A DNA stretch of 64,000 nucleotides from Nonomuraea thailandensis (lineage in GTDB: Bacteria; Actinomycetota; Actinomycetes; Streptosporangiales; Streptosporangiaceae): the NCBI RefSeq assembly GCF_024172165.1, contig NZ_JAMZEB010000002.1, positions 6,035,501 through 6,099,500 of the forward strand, read 5' to 3'. Every line of letters begins with the position of its first letter. Position 1 is the first letter of the stretch. The notes under the pieces are model-generated. The model did no database searches, was not told the DNA's origin, and saw nothing but the letters and a program-made list of their open reading frames with translations. The position numbers and the translations under genes were made by a program. Below are positions 1-7,775 of this stretch, piece by piece.

Positions 1-12
1 ATCGTTGACGCC

Positions 13-1236
13 ATGGCAACCACCACCAAGATCCGGCCGCGCGCCCTCGTCCGTGCCTCCGGAGGGCCACGGTATGCCGTCGCCCTGGCCGTGGACGCGC
101 TCGGCACCGGCCTGCTGCGGCCCTTCCTGCTGCTCTACGGGGTGATGGTGCTGCAGCTGTCGGCGCCGGTCACCGGCATCGCCATGACGGCCGGCGTCGT
201 CGCGGGCCTGGCGTGCATGCCCGCGGCCGGCCGGTGGCTTGACCGGGGCGCACGCAGCACGGTCGTGGCGGCCTCGATGCTGGTGCGGGTGGCGGGCGTG
301 GCGCTGCTGCTGGCCGCCCCGGCGGGGCACGTCTGGCTGTTCGCGACGGCGGCGCTCTTCCTCGGCATCGGCAACCAGGCCTGGCCGGCCGCCCACGCGG
401 CTCTCGTGGCCACGCTCGCCCATGGCCGCGAGCGTGACGCCGCTCTGGCGGCAGGCCGCGCCCTGCGCAACGCCGGCCTGGGGGCGGGCGCCCTGCTCGC
501 GACCGCGTGCCTGGCGGGCGGCGCCACCGCCTTGCAGGCGCTGGCGGCCGTCACCGGGCTCGCCTATCTCGCCGCGGCGGCCCTGGCCTGGTCGGTCCGC
601 CTGCGCACGCATCCGGCCGCCGCTCCGGTCACGGGCGGGACCGGCGGGCCCGCGCCCCGGATGCGCGCGCTGCTGGCCGCCAACGTGATCTACGTCTTCT
701 GCCTCAACGTCCCGGAGATCGCGCTGCCTGTGATCCTGGTGACGCAGTTGCACGCTTCCCCGGTGTGGCCGGCGGCCGTCTTCGTGGCGAACACGGTGCT
801 GGTGGTCACCTTGCAGGTTCCGGTCACCGTCCTGATGTCCCGCTTCTCCCGGCGCGCCGTGCTGGCTCTGGCCGGCGTGGTGCTCACCGCGTCCTACCTC
901 GGCTTCCTCGCGGCCACCTCGCTGGGGCCCGGCTGGGCCGCGCCGGCCGTCACCGCGATCTCCGTGGTCTGCACCATCGGTGAGATCATCTACGCCGGCA
1001 GCGCCACCGCGCTCGTCACCGCCCTCGCCCCGGCCCATCTCCTGGGACGTGCCCTCGCCCGTTTCCAGCTGTCCACGGGCTTCGGGCTCGCCGTCTCCCC
1101 GGCGGTCATCACCGCTCTCGCCTCCCACGGCTCGGCCGCCCTCTGGGGCGGCCTCTCCGCCGCGACGCTGCTGTCCGCCTCCGCCGTCGCCGCCGAGAAG
1201 GATCAGGGACGCCGCCGGGCGCGAGCAGGCTCGTGA
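13..1236 (+). CDS. MFS transporter
   Basis: This 407-residue protein is almost entirely hydrophobic and can be divided into about 12 membrane segments with a short charged central loop (around residues 195-220), the usual form of a 12-TM major facilitator. A motif-A-like loop after TM2 reads AAGRWLDRGAR (around residues 74-84). It is probably a proton-driven exporter of a small molecule in the cytoplasmic membrane; the substrate cannot be read from the sequence. The ATG lies only 12 bases from the window edge, so its promoter is not visible. A regulator of the GlxA type follows 186 bp downstream on the same strand and may control it. Confidence 0.85.
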   Translation: MATTTKIRPRALVRASGGPRYAVALAVDALGTGLLRPFLLLYGVMVLQLSAPVTGIAMTAGVVAGLACMPAAGRWLDRGARSTVVAASMLVRVAGVALLLAAPAGHVWLFATAALFLGIGNQAWPAAHAALVATLAHGRERDAALAAGRALRNAGLGAGALLATACLAGGATALQALAAVTGLAYLAAAALAWSVRLRTHPAAAPVTGGTGGPAPRMRALLAANVIYVFCLNVPEIALPVILVTQLHASPVWPAAVFVANTVLVVTLQVPVTVLMSRFSRRAVLALAGVVLTASYLGFLAATSLGPGWAAPAVTAISVVCTIGEIIYAGSATALVTALAPAHLLGRALARFQLSTGFGLAVSPAVITALASHGSAALWGGLSAATLLSASAVAAEKDQGRRRARAGS

Positions 1237-1422
1237 GGGGAGCGCCCCTGCCGGCGGCCGCTGCGCTCGCCTTCGCCGGGCAGGTCACGGGCGTGGGCGT
1301 GGGCGCGGGCGTCGAGGGCGGCCGCATGGACGTGGAGGCCGCGCCCGTCGTCATCCTCGGCGGCCCCATGGCGTAATCTGCAATATTCGTGTCGTTGACG
1401 CCACGCGGGCGGCGCGACCAGC

Positions 1423-2403
1423 ATGAGGAACATGCAGCGACGGGTCCTGATCGTCGTCTTCCCCGGGTTCCAGCTCCTCGACATGGCCGGTCCGGCCGAC
1501 GTGTTCGGGACGGCGAGCCTGTTCGCGCCCGGCGGCGGCTACGTGGTGGAGGTGGCGGCGCCGGGCGGTGGCGCCGTGCCCGCGGGGAACGGCGTCACGG
1601 TCATGGCGGGAGCGCTCGGCGACGTCGCGGGGCCGGTGGACACGCTGCTGGTGGCGGGCGGGCTGAGCGTGCCCGGGCACGTCGAGGACCGGGAGCTGAT
1701 CGGCGACATCGTGCGGCTGGCCGCCGGCGCGCGCCGGGTGGCCTCGGTCTGCAACGGCGCGTTCCTGCTGGCGGAGGCCGGGCTGCTGGACCACCGGCGG
1801 GTCACCACGCACTGGCTGTCCGCCAGCGAGCTCGGCAGCCGGTACGCCGCCGTCGAGGTGGACCCCGACCCGCTCTACATCGAGGACGGCGACGTCTGGA
1901 CCTCGGCCGGCGTGCTGTCGGGCGTGGACCTGGCTCTGGCGCTGGTCGCCAGGGACCACGGCCACGCGCTCGCCGGCGACGTCGCCCGCGGCCTCGTGGT
2001 GTACCTGCACCGGCCGGGCGGGCAGAGCCAGTTCAGCACCCCGATGCGGGCCATGACGCCGCGCAGCGAGCCGCTCAGGGAGCTGCAGGCCTACATCGAC
2101 GCCAACCCGGGCGCCGACCTCAGCGTGCCCGCGCTGGCGGCGCGCGCCGGGATGAGCGAGCGTCACTTCTCCCGAGTCTTCACCGAGCAGACCGGCCTGT
2201 CACCGGGACGGTACGTCGAGCGCAGCCGGGCCGACATCGCCAGGCGGCTGCTGGAGGTGACCGGTCTCCCGCTGGCGGCGGTGGCCAGGCAGGCGGGTCT
2301 CGGCACGCAGGAGACGCTCTACCGGGTCTTCCGCCGCCACTGGCGGATCTCGCCCGGCGACCATCGCAGACGATTCCACGCTCAGGAAAGGCCAGGCCCA
2401 TGA
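1423..2403 (+). CDS. GlxA-family AraC transcriptional regulator
   Basis: This 326-residue protein has an N-terminal DJ-1/PfpI-like domain (residues 1-195) that keeps the nucleophile elbow with cysteine (SVCNGAFLL), followed by a C-terminal AraC-type double helix-turn-helix (about 220-315). The pattern RAGMSERHFSRVF is the first recognition helix and the GTQETLYRVFRRHW segment lies in the second. GlxA-type proteins usually sense a small metabolite and activate neighbouring genes. It overlaps the next gene by four bases (ATGA), so the two are translationally coupled. The first ATG was chosen; a second ATG three codons on is possible because no clear Shine-Dalgarno sequence precedes either. Confidence 0.9.
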   Translation: MRNMQRRVLIVVFPGFQLLDMAGPADVFGTASLFAPGGGYVVEVAAPGGGAVPAGNGVTVMAGALGDVAGPVDTLLVAGGLSVPGHVEDRELIGDIVRLAAGARRVASVCNGAFLLAEAGLLDHRRVTTHWLSASELGSRYAAVEVDPDPLYIEDGDVWTSAGVLSGVDLALALVARDHGHALAGDVARGLVVYLHRPGGQSQFSTPMRAMTPRSEPLRELQAYIDANPGADLSVPALAARAGMSERHFSRVFTEQTGLSPGRYVERSRADIARRLLEVTGLPLAAVARQAGLGTQETLYRVFRRHWRISPGDHRRRFHAQERPGP

Positions 2404-3029
2404 ACGTAGCCATCCCGCTCTATCCCCGGTTCACCGCGCTCGACGCGGTGGGGCCGTACACGGTGCTGGCCTTCTCGCCGGGCTGCACGGTCACGTTCGT
2501 GGCCGACCGGCCGGGGCCGGTCCCCGACGACCACGGCACACTCACGATCAACGCCACCGCCTCGTACGCCGACCTGCCCGCGCCGGACGTGATCGTCGTC
2601 CCGGGCGGCAGCGGCACCTTCGACGCGCTGTCCGACGAGGCCCTGGTGGGGTGGATCAGGCAGGCGCACGAGCACACGCGGTGGACGACCTCCGTGTGCA
2701 GCGGCTCGCTGCTGCTCGGCGCCGCGGGGGTGCTGGAGGGGGTGCCGGCGACCTCGCACTGGTCGGTGCTCGGCGAGCTCGCGAAGTACGGGGCCGAGCC
2801 GGTGAGCGAGCGCGTGGTCACCGCGGGCAGGATCGTGACGGGGGCGGGGGTCTCGGCGGGCATCGACATGGCGCTGACCCTGCTGGGGCAGGCGCGCGAC
2901 GAGGAGACGGCGCGCAGCGTGCAGCTCCTGATCGAGTACGACCCGCAGCCGCCGTTCGACGGCGGCTCGGCGAAGACGGCCTCGCGGGCCATGATGGAGC
3001 GCGCCCTGAACCTGCTCCCGCTCCCCTGA
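2400..3029 (+). CDS. DJ-1/PfpI family protein
   Basis: This 209-residue single-domain protein of the DJ-1/PfpI (class I glutamine amidotransferase-like) fold carries the nucleophile elbow SVCSGSLLL with its cysteine, plus PGGSGTFD upstream. It resembles the isonitrile hydratase / ThiJ-like subgroup, but its reaction is not determined by the sequence. The start overlaps the stop of the preceding GlxA-type regulator (ATGA), and the two proteins are distant paralogues over the DJ-1 domain. This looks like a duplication in which only one copy carries the DNA-binding tail. A strong hairpin follows the stop. Confidence 0.85.
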   Translation: MNVAIPLYPRFTALDAVGPYTVLAFSPGCTVTFVADRPGPVPDDHGTLTINATASYADLPAPDVIVVPGGSGTFDALSDEALVGWIRQAHEHTRWTTSVCSGSLLLGAAGVLEGVPATSHWSVLGELAKYGAEPVSERVVTAGRIVTGAGVSAGIDMALTLLGQARDEETARSVQLLIEYDPQPPFDGGSAKTASRAMMERALNLLPLP

Positions 3030-3031
3030 CC

Positions 3032-3056
3032 CGCCCGCTCCCGCGTGGAGCGGGCG
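3032..3056 (+). terminator. intrinsic terminator hairpin
   Basis: A perfect 9-bp stem (CGCCCGCTC / GAGCGGGCG) with a 7-base loop starts 2 bases after the stop of the DJ-1/PfpI gene and lies before the convergent ArsR-type gene. There is no T-run, as is common for high-GC actinomycete terminators. Confidence 0.7.
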
Positions 3057-3141
3057 CCCCCGTCCCTCCAGCCCGGGACGAGGGCGCCGCCCCTCCGGTC
3101 CTGCGCCGTTCCAGGCCGGCACCCGTGGCCCGGCCCCCAGG

Positions 3142-3726
3142 TCATCCGCCGTCTCCGGTGCCCACGGGCAGGACGTCGAAGTGCACCACGACGTGCCCGG
3201 TCCCGTCGCGGTCGCCGCTCTCCGACAGCGCGCGGTACCGCTCCAGCACCTCGAACACCTGGTCCCGCATGAGCGCCGTCTCCTCCGGGGTGAGCCGCAG
3301 GGAGCGCCGCCCGTACGCGCCGGCCTGCACCCACTCCTCCGGCGCCGTGGCCGACTCCTCGCGCCAGCGGGCCAGCTCCGCGCCGCGCGTGCGCACCAGG
3401 TCGTCGAGCAGGTAGTCGAGCGCGCCCGCCACCTCGGGGTCGGCGGGGCGCGCCTCGCCGTAGGAGAAGCCGCCGGGCGTGACGCGCCAGTACTTCTCCT
3501 TGCCGCGGCCCATCCCGGCCACCACCTCGATCATGCCGTGCTTGGCCAGCTCCCTCAGGTGGTAGCTGGTGGCGCCGGTGTTCTGGCCGAGCCGGGCGGC
3601 CAGGCCGGTGGCCGTCGAGGGGCCGTGCTCCTCGATGAGCTGGTAGATGCGCAGGCGCAACGGGTGGGCGAACGACTTCAGCGCGTTCGCGCCGAGAGTA
3701 CGGCCGGAGAAGCTCTTGATCTGCAT
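3142..3726 (-). CDS. ArsR-type winged-helix transcriptional regulator
   Basis: This 194-residue protein has a winged helix in its first 85 residues (LKSFAHPLRLRIYQLIEEHGPSTA, then LGQNTGATSYHLRELAKHG as the recognition helix). A roughly 100-residue C-terminal part typical of HTH_20/ArsR-like repressors of efflux genes follows. It is divergent from an MFS gene with only 68 bp between the starts. That gap holds AT-rich palindromes (see the site at 3729-3765), so it most likely represses itself and the exporter. No metal-binding cysteine cluster is evident, which argues for a non-metal ligand. Confidence 0.88.
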   Translation of the reverse strand: MQIKSFSGRTLGANALKSFAHPLRLRIYQLIEEHGPSTATGLAARLGQNTGATSYHLRELAKHGMIEVVAGMGRGKEKYWRVTPGGFSYGEARPADPEVAGALDYLLDDLVRTRGAELARWREESATAPEEWVQAGAYGRRSLRLTPEETALMRDQVFEVLERYRALSESGDRDGTGHVVVHFDVLPVGTGDGG

Positions 3727-3728
3727 GA

Positions 3729-3765
3729 CTGTGCAAGCCTATCTTTGCAAAGAAACCTGTGCACA
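3729..3765. promoter_or_regulatory. candidate operator cluster for the ArsR-type repressor
   Basis: The gap between the divergent ArsR-type and MFS genes is unusually AT-rich for this window and contains a perfect 10-bp palindrome CTTTGCAAAG (3743-3752) flanked by TGTGCAAG (about 3730) and the palindrome TGTGCACA (3758-3765). The three share a (T)GTGCA/TTGCA core spaced about 15 bp apart, as expected for a dimeric winged-helix repressor bound at tandem sites. Assignment to the neighbouring regulator is inference. Confidence 0.5.
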
Positions 3766-3794
3766 CTTTTCCTTACACATTATCGGAGCGAGCC

Positions 3795-5042
3795 GTGGCA
3801 CGTCTCGGGCGATCGTTCGCCTTCCTGTGGTCATCCACGGGGCTGTCCAACCTGGCGGACGGCGTACTCAAGATCGGCGCGCCCCTGCTGGCCGTGACGA
3901 TGACCCGTTCCCCCACGCTGGTCTCCCTCGCGGGAGCGGCGGCCACGCTGCCGTGGCTGGTGCTGGCGCTGCACGCGGGCGCCGTCGCCGACCGGGCCGA
4001 CCGCCGCCGCGTCATGGTGTGGGCGAACCTCGTCCGCGCCGCCCTCCTCGCCGCCGTCGCCGCCCTGGCCGTGCTCGGCCTGCTGAACCTCTGGCTGCTG
4101 CTGGCCGCCGTGCTGCTGGCGGGGGTGTGCGAGGTGTTCGCGGACCTGTCGGCGCAGTCCGTTCTGCCCATGACCGTCCCCGGAGGGGAGCTGACCCGGG
4201 CGAACGGCCGGGTGTCCACCGCCCAGATGATCGGCAACGACTTCGTCGGCGCCCCCGTCGCGGGGCTCCTCGTCGTGGCGCTGCCCGCGGCCGTCTTCGG
4301 CGCCCCCGCCGTCCTGTACGGCGCCGCGGGACTGCTCCTGCTGGGCATGCGCGGCTCGTACCGGCTCCCCGGCCCGCCCGAGCGCCGCCCGATGCGGGCC
4401 GACATCGCCGAGGCGCTGCGCTACCTGTGGGGCCACCGGATCCTGCGCAGCCTCGCGATCACGGCCGGCCTGCTCAACCTCGCCAACGCCGGCTACTTCG
4501 CCGTCTTCGTGCTGTGGGCGGTCGGCGACGGGTCGCGGATCGGGCTGGAGCCGGGCGAGTACGGCCTCATGACCACGGCCTTCGCCGCGGGCGCGATCTT
4601 CGGGTCGCTGCTGGCCGGCCGGGCGGCGGCGGTGTTCGGCGACCTGCGGACGCTCGTGGGCAACTGGCTGACCACCAGCGTGCTGCTCCTGGTGCCGGTG
4701 CTCGTGCCGTCGCCCTGGACGCTCTACCCGACCGCCGTGCTGTGGGGCGTGGTCGGCGCCGCGGGGAACGTCCTGGTGATCTCGGCCCGGCAGCGGCTGA
4801 TCCCGGCCGCGCTCCTCGGGAGGGTCAATTCGGCATACCGCCTCGTCGGGATGGGCGGGATGCCGCTGGGAGCGGTCCTCGGAGGCGTCGTGGCGGAGCT
4901 CGCGGGGCTTACGGCCGCCCTCGTGGGCGCCACAGGAGTATGTTTGGTGGCAGTCGGGCTGGTGTGGCGCGCTTTGTCAGATCAATTTTCTGGGCCTCTG
5001 ACCAGCGAACCTACACTTTCCGACATATCCAGATCACGTTAG
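3795..5042 (+). CDS. MFS transporter, drug-efflux type
   Basis: This 415-residue 12-TM major facilitator of the MFS_3 (macrolide-efflux/enterobactin-exporter-like) group has the opening FLWSSTGLSNLADGVLKIGAP and a motif A variant (AVADRADRRRVM). It is likely a proton-coupled exporter under the divergent ArsR-type repressor. The GTG at 3795 is preferred because GGAG sits 6 bases upstream. An in-frame GTG at 3759 would put the start inside the putative operator. Efflux of a toxic small molecule is the simplest role; the substrate is unknown. Confidence 0.85.
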   Translation: MARLGRSFAFLWSSTGLSNLADGVLKIGAPLLAVTMTRSPTLVSLAGAAATLPWLVLALHAGAVADRADRRRVMVWANLVRAALLAAVAALAVLGLLNLWLLLAAVLLAGVCEVFADLSAQSVLPMTVPGGELTRANGRVSTAQMIGNDFVGAPVAGLLVVALPAAVFGAPAVLYGAAGLLLLGMRGSYRLPGPPERRPMRADIAEALRYLWGHRILRSLAITAGLLNLANAGYFAVFVLWAVGDGSRIGLEPGEYGLMTTAFAAGAIFGSLLAGRAAAVFGDLRTLVGNWLTTSVLLLVPVLVPSPWTLYPTAVLWGVVGAAGNVLVISARQRLIPAALLGRVNSAYRLVGMGGMPLGAVLGGVVAELAGLTAALVGATGVCLVAVGLVWRALSDQFSGPLTSEPTLSDISRSR

Positions 5043-5075
5043 GCACCCTACAGCCTGTGCTGAGGTGACATGATT

Positions 5076-5095
5076 ATCCCCGAGCTTGAGGGGAT
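5076..5095 (+). promoter_or_regulatory. hairpin covering the kinase ribosome binding site
   Basis: The arms ATCCCC and GGGGAT form a 6-bp stem with an 8-base loop. The 3' arm is the Shine-Dalgarno sequence (GAGGGGAT) of the kinase that starts at 5099. The structure could limit translation of the kinase, or act as a weak terminator for the upstream MFS gene. Confidence 0.35.
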
Positions 5096-5098
5096 GGT

Positions 5099-5905
5099 AT
5101 GCGGAAGATCGGCGGACGGTACCTCCTGAATGAGGAGGCCGGTCGTGGGGGGATGGGCGTCGTCTGGCGGGCGTTCGATCAGCTCCTCCACCGTACGGTG
5201 GCGCTTAAGGAGCTGACCTTGGCCGGTGAGGCCGAGATGGTGCGCCGCCGGGTGCTGCGTGAGGCGCGGATGGCAGCCGGGCTCACGCACCCGAACATCA
5301 TCACGGTCCACGACCTCATCGAGGAGGGCGGCAAGCTCTGGATCGTGATGGAGTACCTCGACGGGCTCTCGCTGCACCAGTTGCTCTCGCAGGTGGGCAC
5401 GCTGCCCGCCCAGTCGGTGGCGGCCATCGGGCAGCACCTGCTCGCGGCGCTGCGCACCGCCCACCAGGCCGGCGTGCTGCACCGTGACGTCAAGCCCGCC
5501 AACGTCATGCTGACCGGCGACCGGGTGGTGCTGACCGACTTCGGCATCGCGACCGCCGAGGGCGACATCCGCATGACCACCTCCCGCCGCCTGCGCGGCA
5601 CGCCCGCCTTCATGGCGCCCGAGCGCCTGCACGGCGGGCCGGCCAGCAAGGAGGCCGACATGTGGTCCTTCGGCGCCACCCTCTACAGCGCCATCGAGGG
5701 CCAGCCGCCCTACCCCGGGCAGGACGCCGCCACGGTGCTCGGCATGGCCCGCAGCGGGCCGTACCCGCCGCCCCGGCGGGCGGGGGTGATGCGGCCGCTC
5801 ATCGAGGGGCTGCTGCACCACGATCCGGTGCGCAGGTACACGCCGGAGCAGACGGCGGGGTTGCTGGCGGGCATGCGCGCCAGCGCGTACCAGGCGGCCA
5901 TCTGA
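5099..5905 (+). CDS. soluble serine/threonine protein kinase
   Basis: This 268-residue protein is a bare Hanks-type kinase domain with every key element: glycine loop AGRGGMGVV (14-22), ATP-anchoring Lys37, alpha-C Glu55, catalytic HRDVKPAN (128-135), DFG (147-149) and APE (173-175). It has no transmembrane helix or PASTA/sensor tail, unlike PknB/PknA, so it should be cytosolic and probably acts on partners encoded elsewhere. A hairpin overlaps its ribosome binding site. It sits alone between an MFS gene and a membrane protein, and its substrate cannot be inferred from context. Confidence 0.93.
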   Translation: MRKIGGRYLLNEEAGRGGMGVVWRAFDQLLHRTVALKELTLAGEAEMVRRRVLREARMAAGLTHPNIITVHDLIEEGGKLWIVMEYLDGLSLHQLLSQVGTLPAQSVAAIGQHLLAALRTAHQAGVLHRDVKPANVMLTGDRVVLTDFGIATAEGDIRMTTSRRLRGTPAFMAPERLHGGPASKEADMWSFGATLYSAIEGQPPYPGQDAATVLGMARSGPYPPPRRAGVMRPLIEGLLHHDPVRRYTPEQTAGLLAGMRASAYQAAI

Positions 5906-5980
5906 CGGCGTGACGCCCCGGGGCGGTTCCCGCGTGTCGGCGAGGGGACCGCGGCGCCCGCGTGCCTAGCGTGGGTGGGC

Positions 5981-6994
5981 ATGGACGACCGGACGAGCCG
6001 CCACTGGACGGCCTTCAAGGGGTCGCCGTTCTTCCCGGCGACCGTGATCGTGCTGATCCTCGCCGCCGCGGCGGGGCTCTTCGCCGGGTCCTACACCTAC
6101 GCCATGGCCGACCCCACCCCGCACCGCGTCCCGGTCGCGGTGGTCGGCGTCAGCCACGAGACCGTGCGCGGCAGGGCGTTCGCCGCCGGCATGGAGCAGG
6201 CGCTGAACGCCTCGCTCGCCCTGTCCTTCGAGGGCTCCTTCGAGCGGGCCAGGCAGGCGGTCGAGGAGCAGCGGGTCTTCGGCGTCGTCGCGGTGCACGG
6301 CGACCACGTCACGCTGTACGTGTCGAGCGCCTCAGGGGCGTCGGTGGCGGAGCTGCTCACCGAGGCGGCGCCGAAGGTGGCCCCGCGCGTCGGGGTGCGG
6401 CTGACCGTCCAGGACATGAAGCCGCTGCAGCGGGGCGATCCGCGCGGGCTGGCGCTGTTCTACATCACCCTCGCGGCGGTGGTCATCGGGTTCATCGGGG
6501 CCGTCCAGCTCAGCGTCAACGCCGACGCGCTGGCCGCGTGGGAGCGCATCGCGTTCACGATGGCGTACGCCGTGCTCGGCGGGCTGTCCATCGTGGCCGT
6601 CGTGGACTGGGGGCTCGGCGCGCTCGACCTGCCCCTGCTGGAGTCGTGGTTCATCCTGGCGCTGACCATGTTCGCCTCCGGGATGGTCTTCACCATGTTC
6701 AACACGCTCGTACGGCGCTGGGCGATGGTGCCCACCTGGGGGCTGATGGTGCTGCTCGGCAACCCGTCCTCGGGCGGGGCGGTGTCGTGGCCGCTGCTGC
6801 CGTCGCCGCTGGGCGCGATCGGGCGGTGGCTGCCGCCCGGGGCCTCGATCAACGCCCAGCACACCGCCGTCTACTTCGGCGGGCACCAGCGGCTGATGCC
6901 GTTCCTGGTGCTGGCCGCCTGGGCGCTGGTGTCGTGCGTCGTCTTCCTCATCTGGCGCGACCGCCATCCCCAAGGCGGCCGTCCCGCCGGGTAG
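5981..6994 (+). CDS. ABC-2-like / YhgE-type membrane protein
   Basis: This 337-residue membrane protein has an N-terminal TM helix (about 18-40), a roughly 130-residue extracytoplasmic domain, and five or so C-terminal TM helices (from about residue 155 to 325). This layout matches DUF3533/YhgE and ABC-2 permease-like proteins. No ATPase gene is adjacent, so a transport role is uncertain; YhgE-type proteins are often orphan. ATG 5981 is preferred over an in-frame GTG six bases upstream because GGTGGG then lies at a normal distance. Confidence 0.7.
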   Translation: MDDRTSRHWTAFKGSPFFPATVIVLILAAAAGLFAGSYTYAMADPTPHRVPVAVVGVSHETVRGRAFAAGMEQALNASLALSFEGSFERARQAVEEQRVFGVVAVHGDHVTLYVSSASGASVAELLTEAAPKVAPRVGVRLTVQDMKPLQRGDPRGLALFYITLAAVVIGFIGAVQLSVNADALAAWERIAFTMAYAVLGGLSIVAVVDWGLGALDLPLLESWFILALTMFASGMVFTMFNTLVRRWAMVPTWGLMVLLGNPSSGGAVSWPLLPSPLGAIGRWLPPGASINAQHTAVYFGGHQRLMPFLVLAAWALVSCVVFLIWRDRHPQGGRPAG

Positions 6995-7010
6995 CCGGGG
7001 ACGCCGGCCC

Positions 7011-7757
7011 TCAGTCGCGCCTGGCGCGGGCCTCCGCCTCGGCGGCGTCCATGGCCGCGGCCTCCTCGGGCGTCGGCGCCGTGCCGCCGAGGTGGGCGGG
7101 CTGCCACCACACGCCCTGCGGCACCTCCGGGTACGTGCGCTGCGCCCGGTCCACCAGCTCCGACAGGCGGGCGTGCAGGTCGGCCGTGTGCTCGTCGACG
7201 TTCTCGCCGCGCTTGGGGTACATCGGCTCCCCCACCAGGATCGACAGCGGCACGTGGCGCTGCAGCAGCTTGCGCGGCCTGCCCTTGGTCCACAGCCGCT
7301 GGCTGCCCCACAGGCTCACCGGGATGATCGGGGTGCCGGTGGCCATGGCCATGCGGATCGCCCCGTTCTTGATCTCCTTGACGGTGAAGGAGCGGCTGAT
7401 CGTGGCCTCGGCGAACACGCCGACGACCTCCCCCGCCTTCAGCATCCGCAGCGCCGTCGCGTACGAGCCCGCGCCCGCCCCCCGGTCCACCGGGATGTGA
7501 TGCATCCCACGCATGAGCGGCCCCGAGATCCGGTGCGTGAACACGTCCTCCTTGGCCATGAAGCGCACCAGCCGCTTCGACGGCAGCGCGGCGAACCCCG
7601 CGAAGATGAAGTCGAGGTAGCTGATGTGGTTGCTCACCAGCACCGCTCCCCCGGACCGCGGCACGTGCTCGGTGCCCTCCATGTGGAAGCGGATGTCGAG
7701 CACGCGAAAGAGGGTCCGCGCGGCGGCGATCACCGGCGGGTACACGATCTCAGCCAT
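7011..7757 (-). CDS. 1-acylglycerol-3-phosphate acyltransferase (PlsC-like)
   Basis: This 248-residue protein of the PlsC/LPLAT family is likely to transfer an acyl chain to lysophosphatidic acid or a related lipid at the inner membrane. The catalytic block is NHISYLD (the HX4D motif). The second block, usually FPEGTRS, appears here as FAEATISRSF, losing the proline and glycine, so substrate preference may differ from housekeeping PlsC. The IPVSLWGSQ block III is present. It begins 18 bp after the stop of the P450 gene on the same strand and is probably co-transcribed with it. Confidence 0.85.
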   Translation of the reverse strand: MAEIVYPPVIAAARTLFRVLDIRFHMEGTEHVPRSGGAVLVSNHISYLDFIFAGFAALPSKRLVRFMAKEDVFTHRISGPLMRGMHHIPVDRGAGAGSYATALRMLKAGEVVGVFAEATISRSFTVKEIKNGAIRMAMATGTPIIPVSLWGSQRLWTKGRPRKLLQRHVPLSILVGEPMYPKRGENVDEHTADLHARLSELVDRAQRTYPEVPQGVWWQPAHLGGTAPTPEEAAAMDAAEAEARARRD

Positions 7758-7775
7758 GTGCAGAAGGTAACCTAC

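Noticed and set aside
1233..1376. A 47-codon frame starting GTG over the MFS stop (GTGA) and ending in VVILGGPMA, reminiscent of a glutamine amidotransferase block.
   Set aside because: The frame is low-complexity (Val/Gly/Ala) and has no other family motif; the overlap and the GGPM string are likely chance. It might be a remnant of an amidotransferase, but this cannot be supported.
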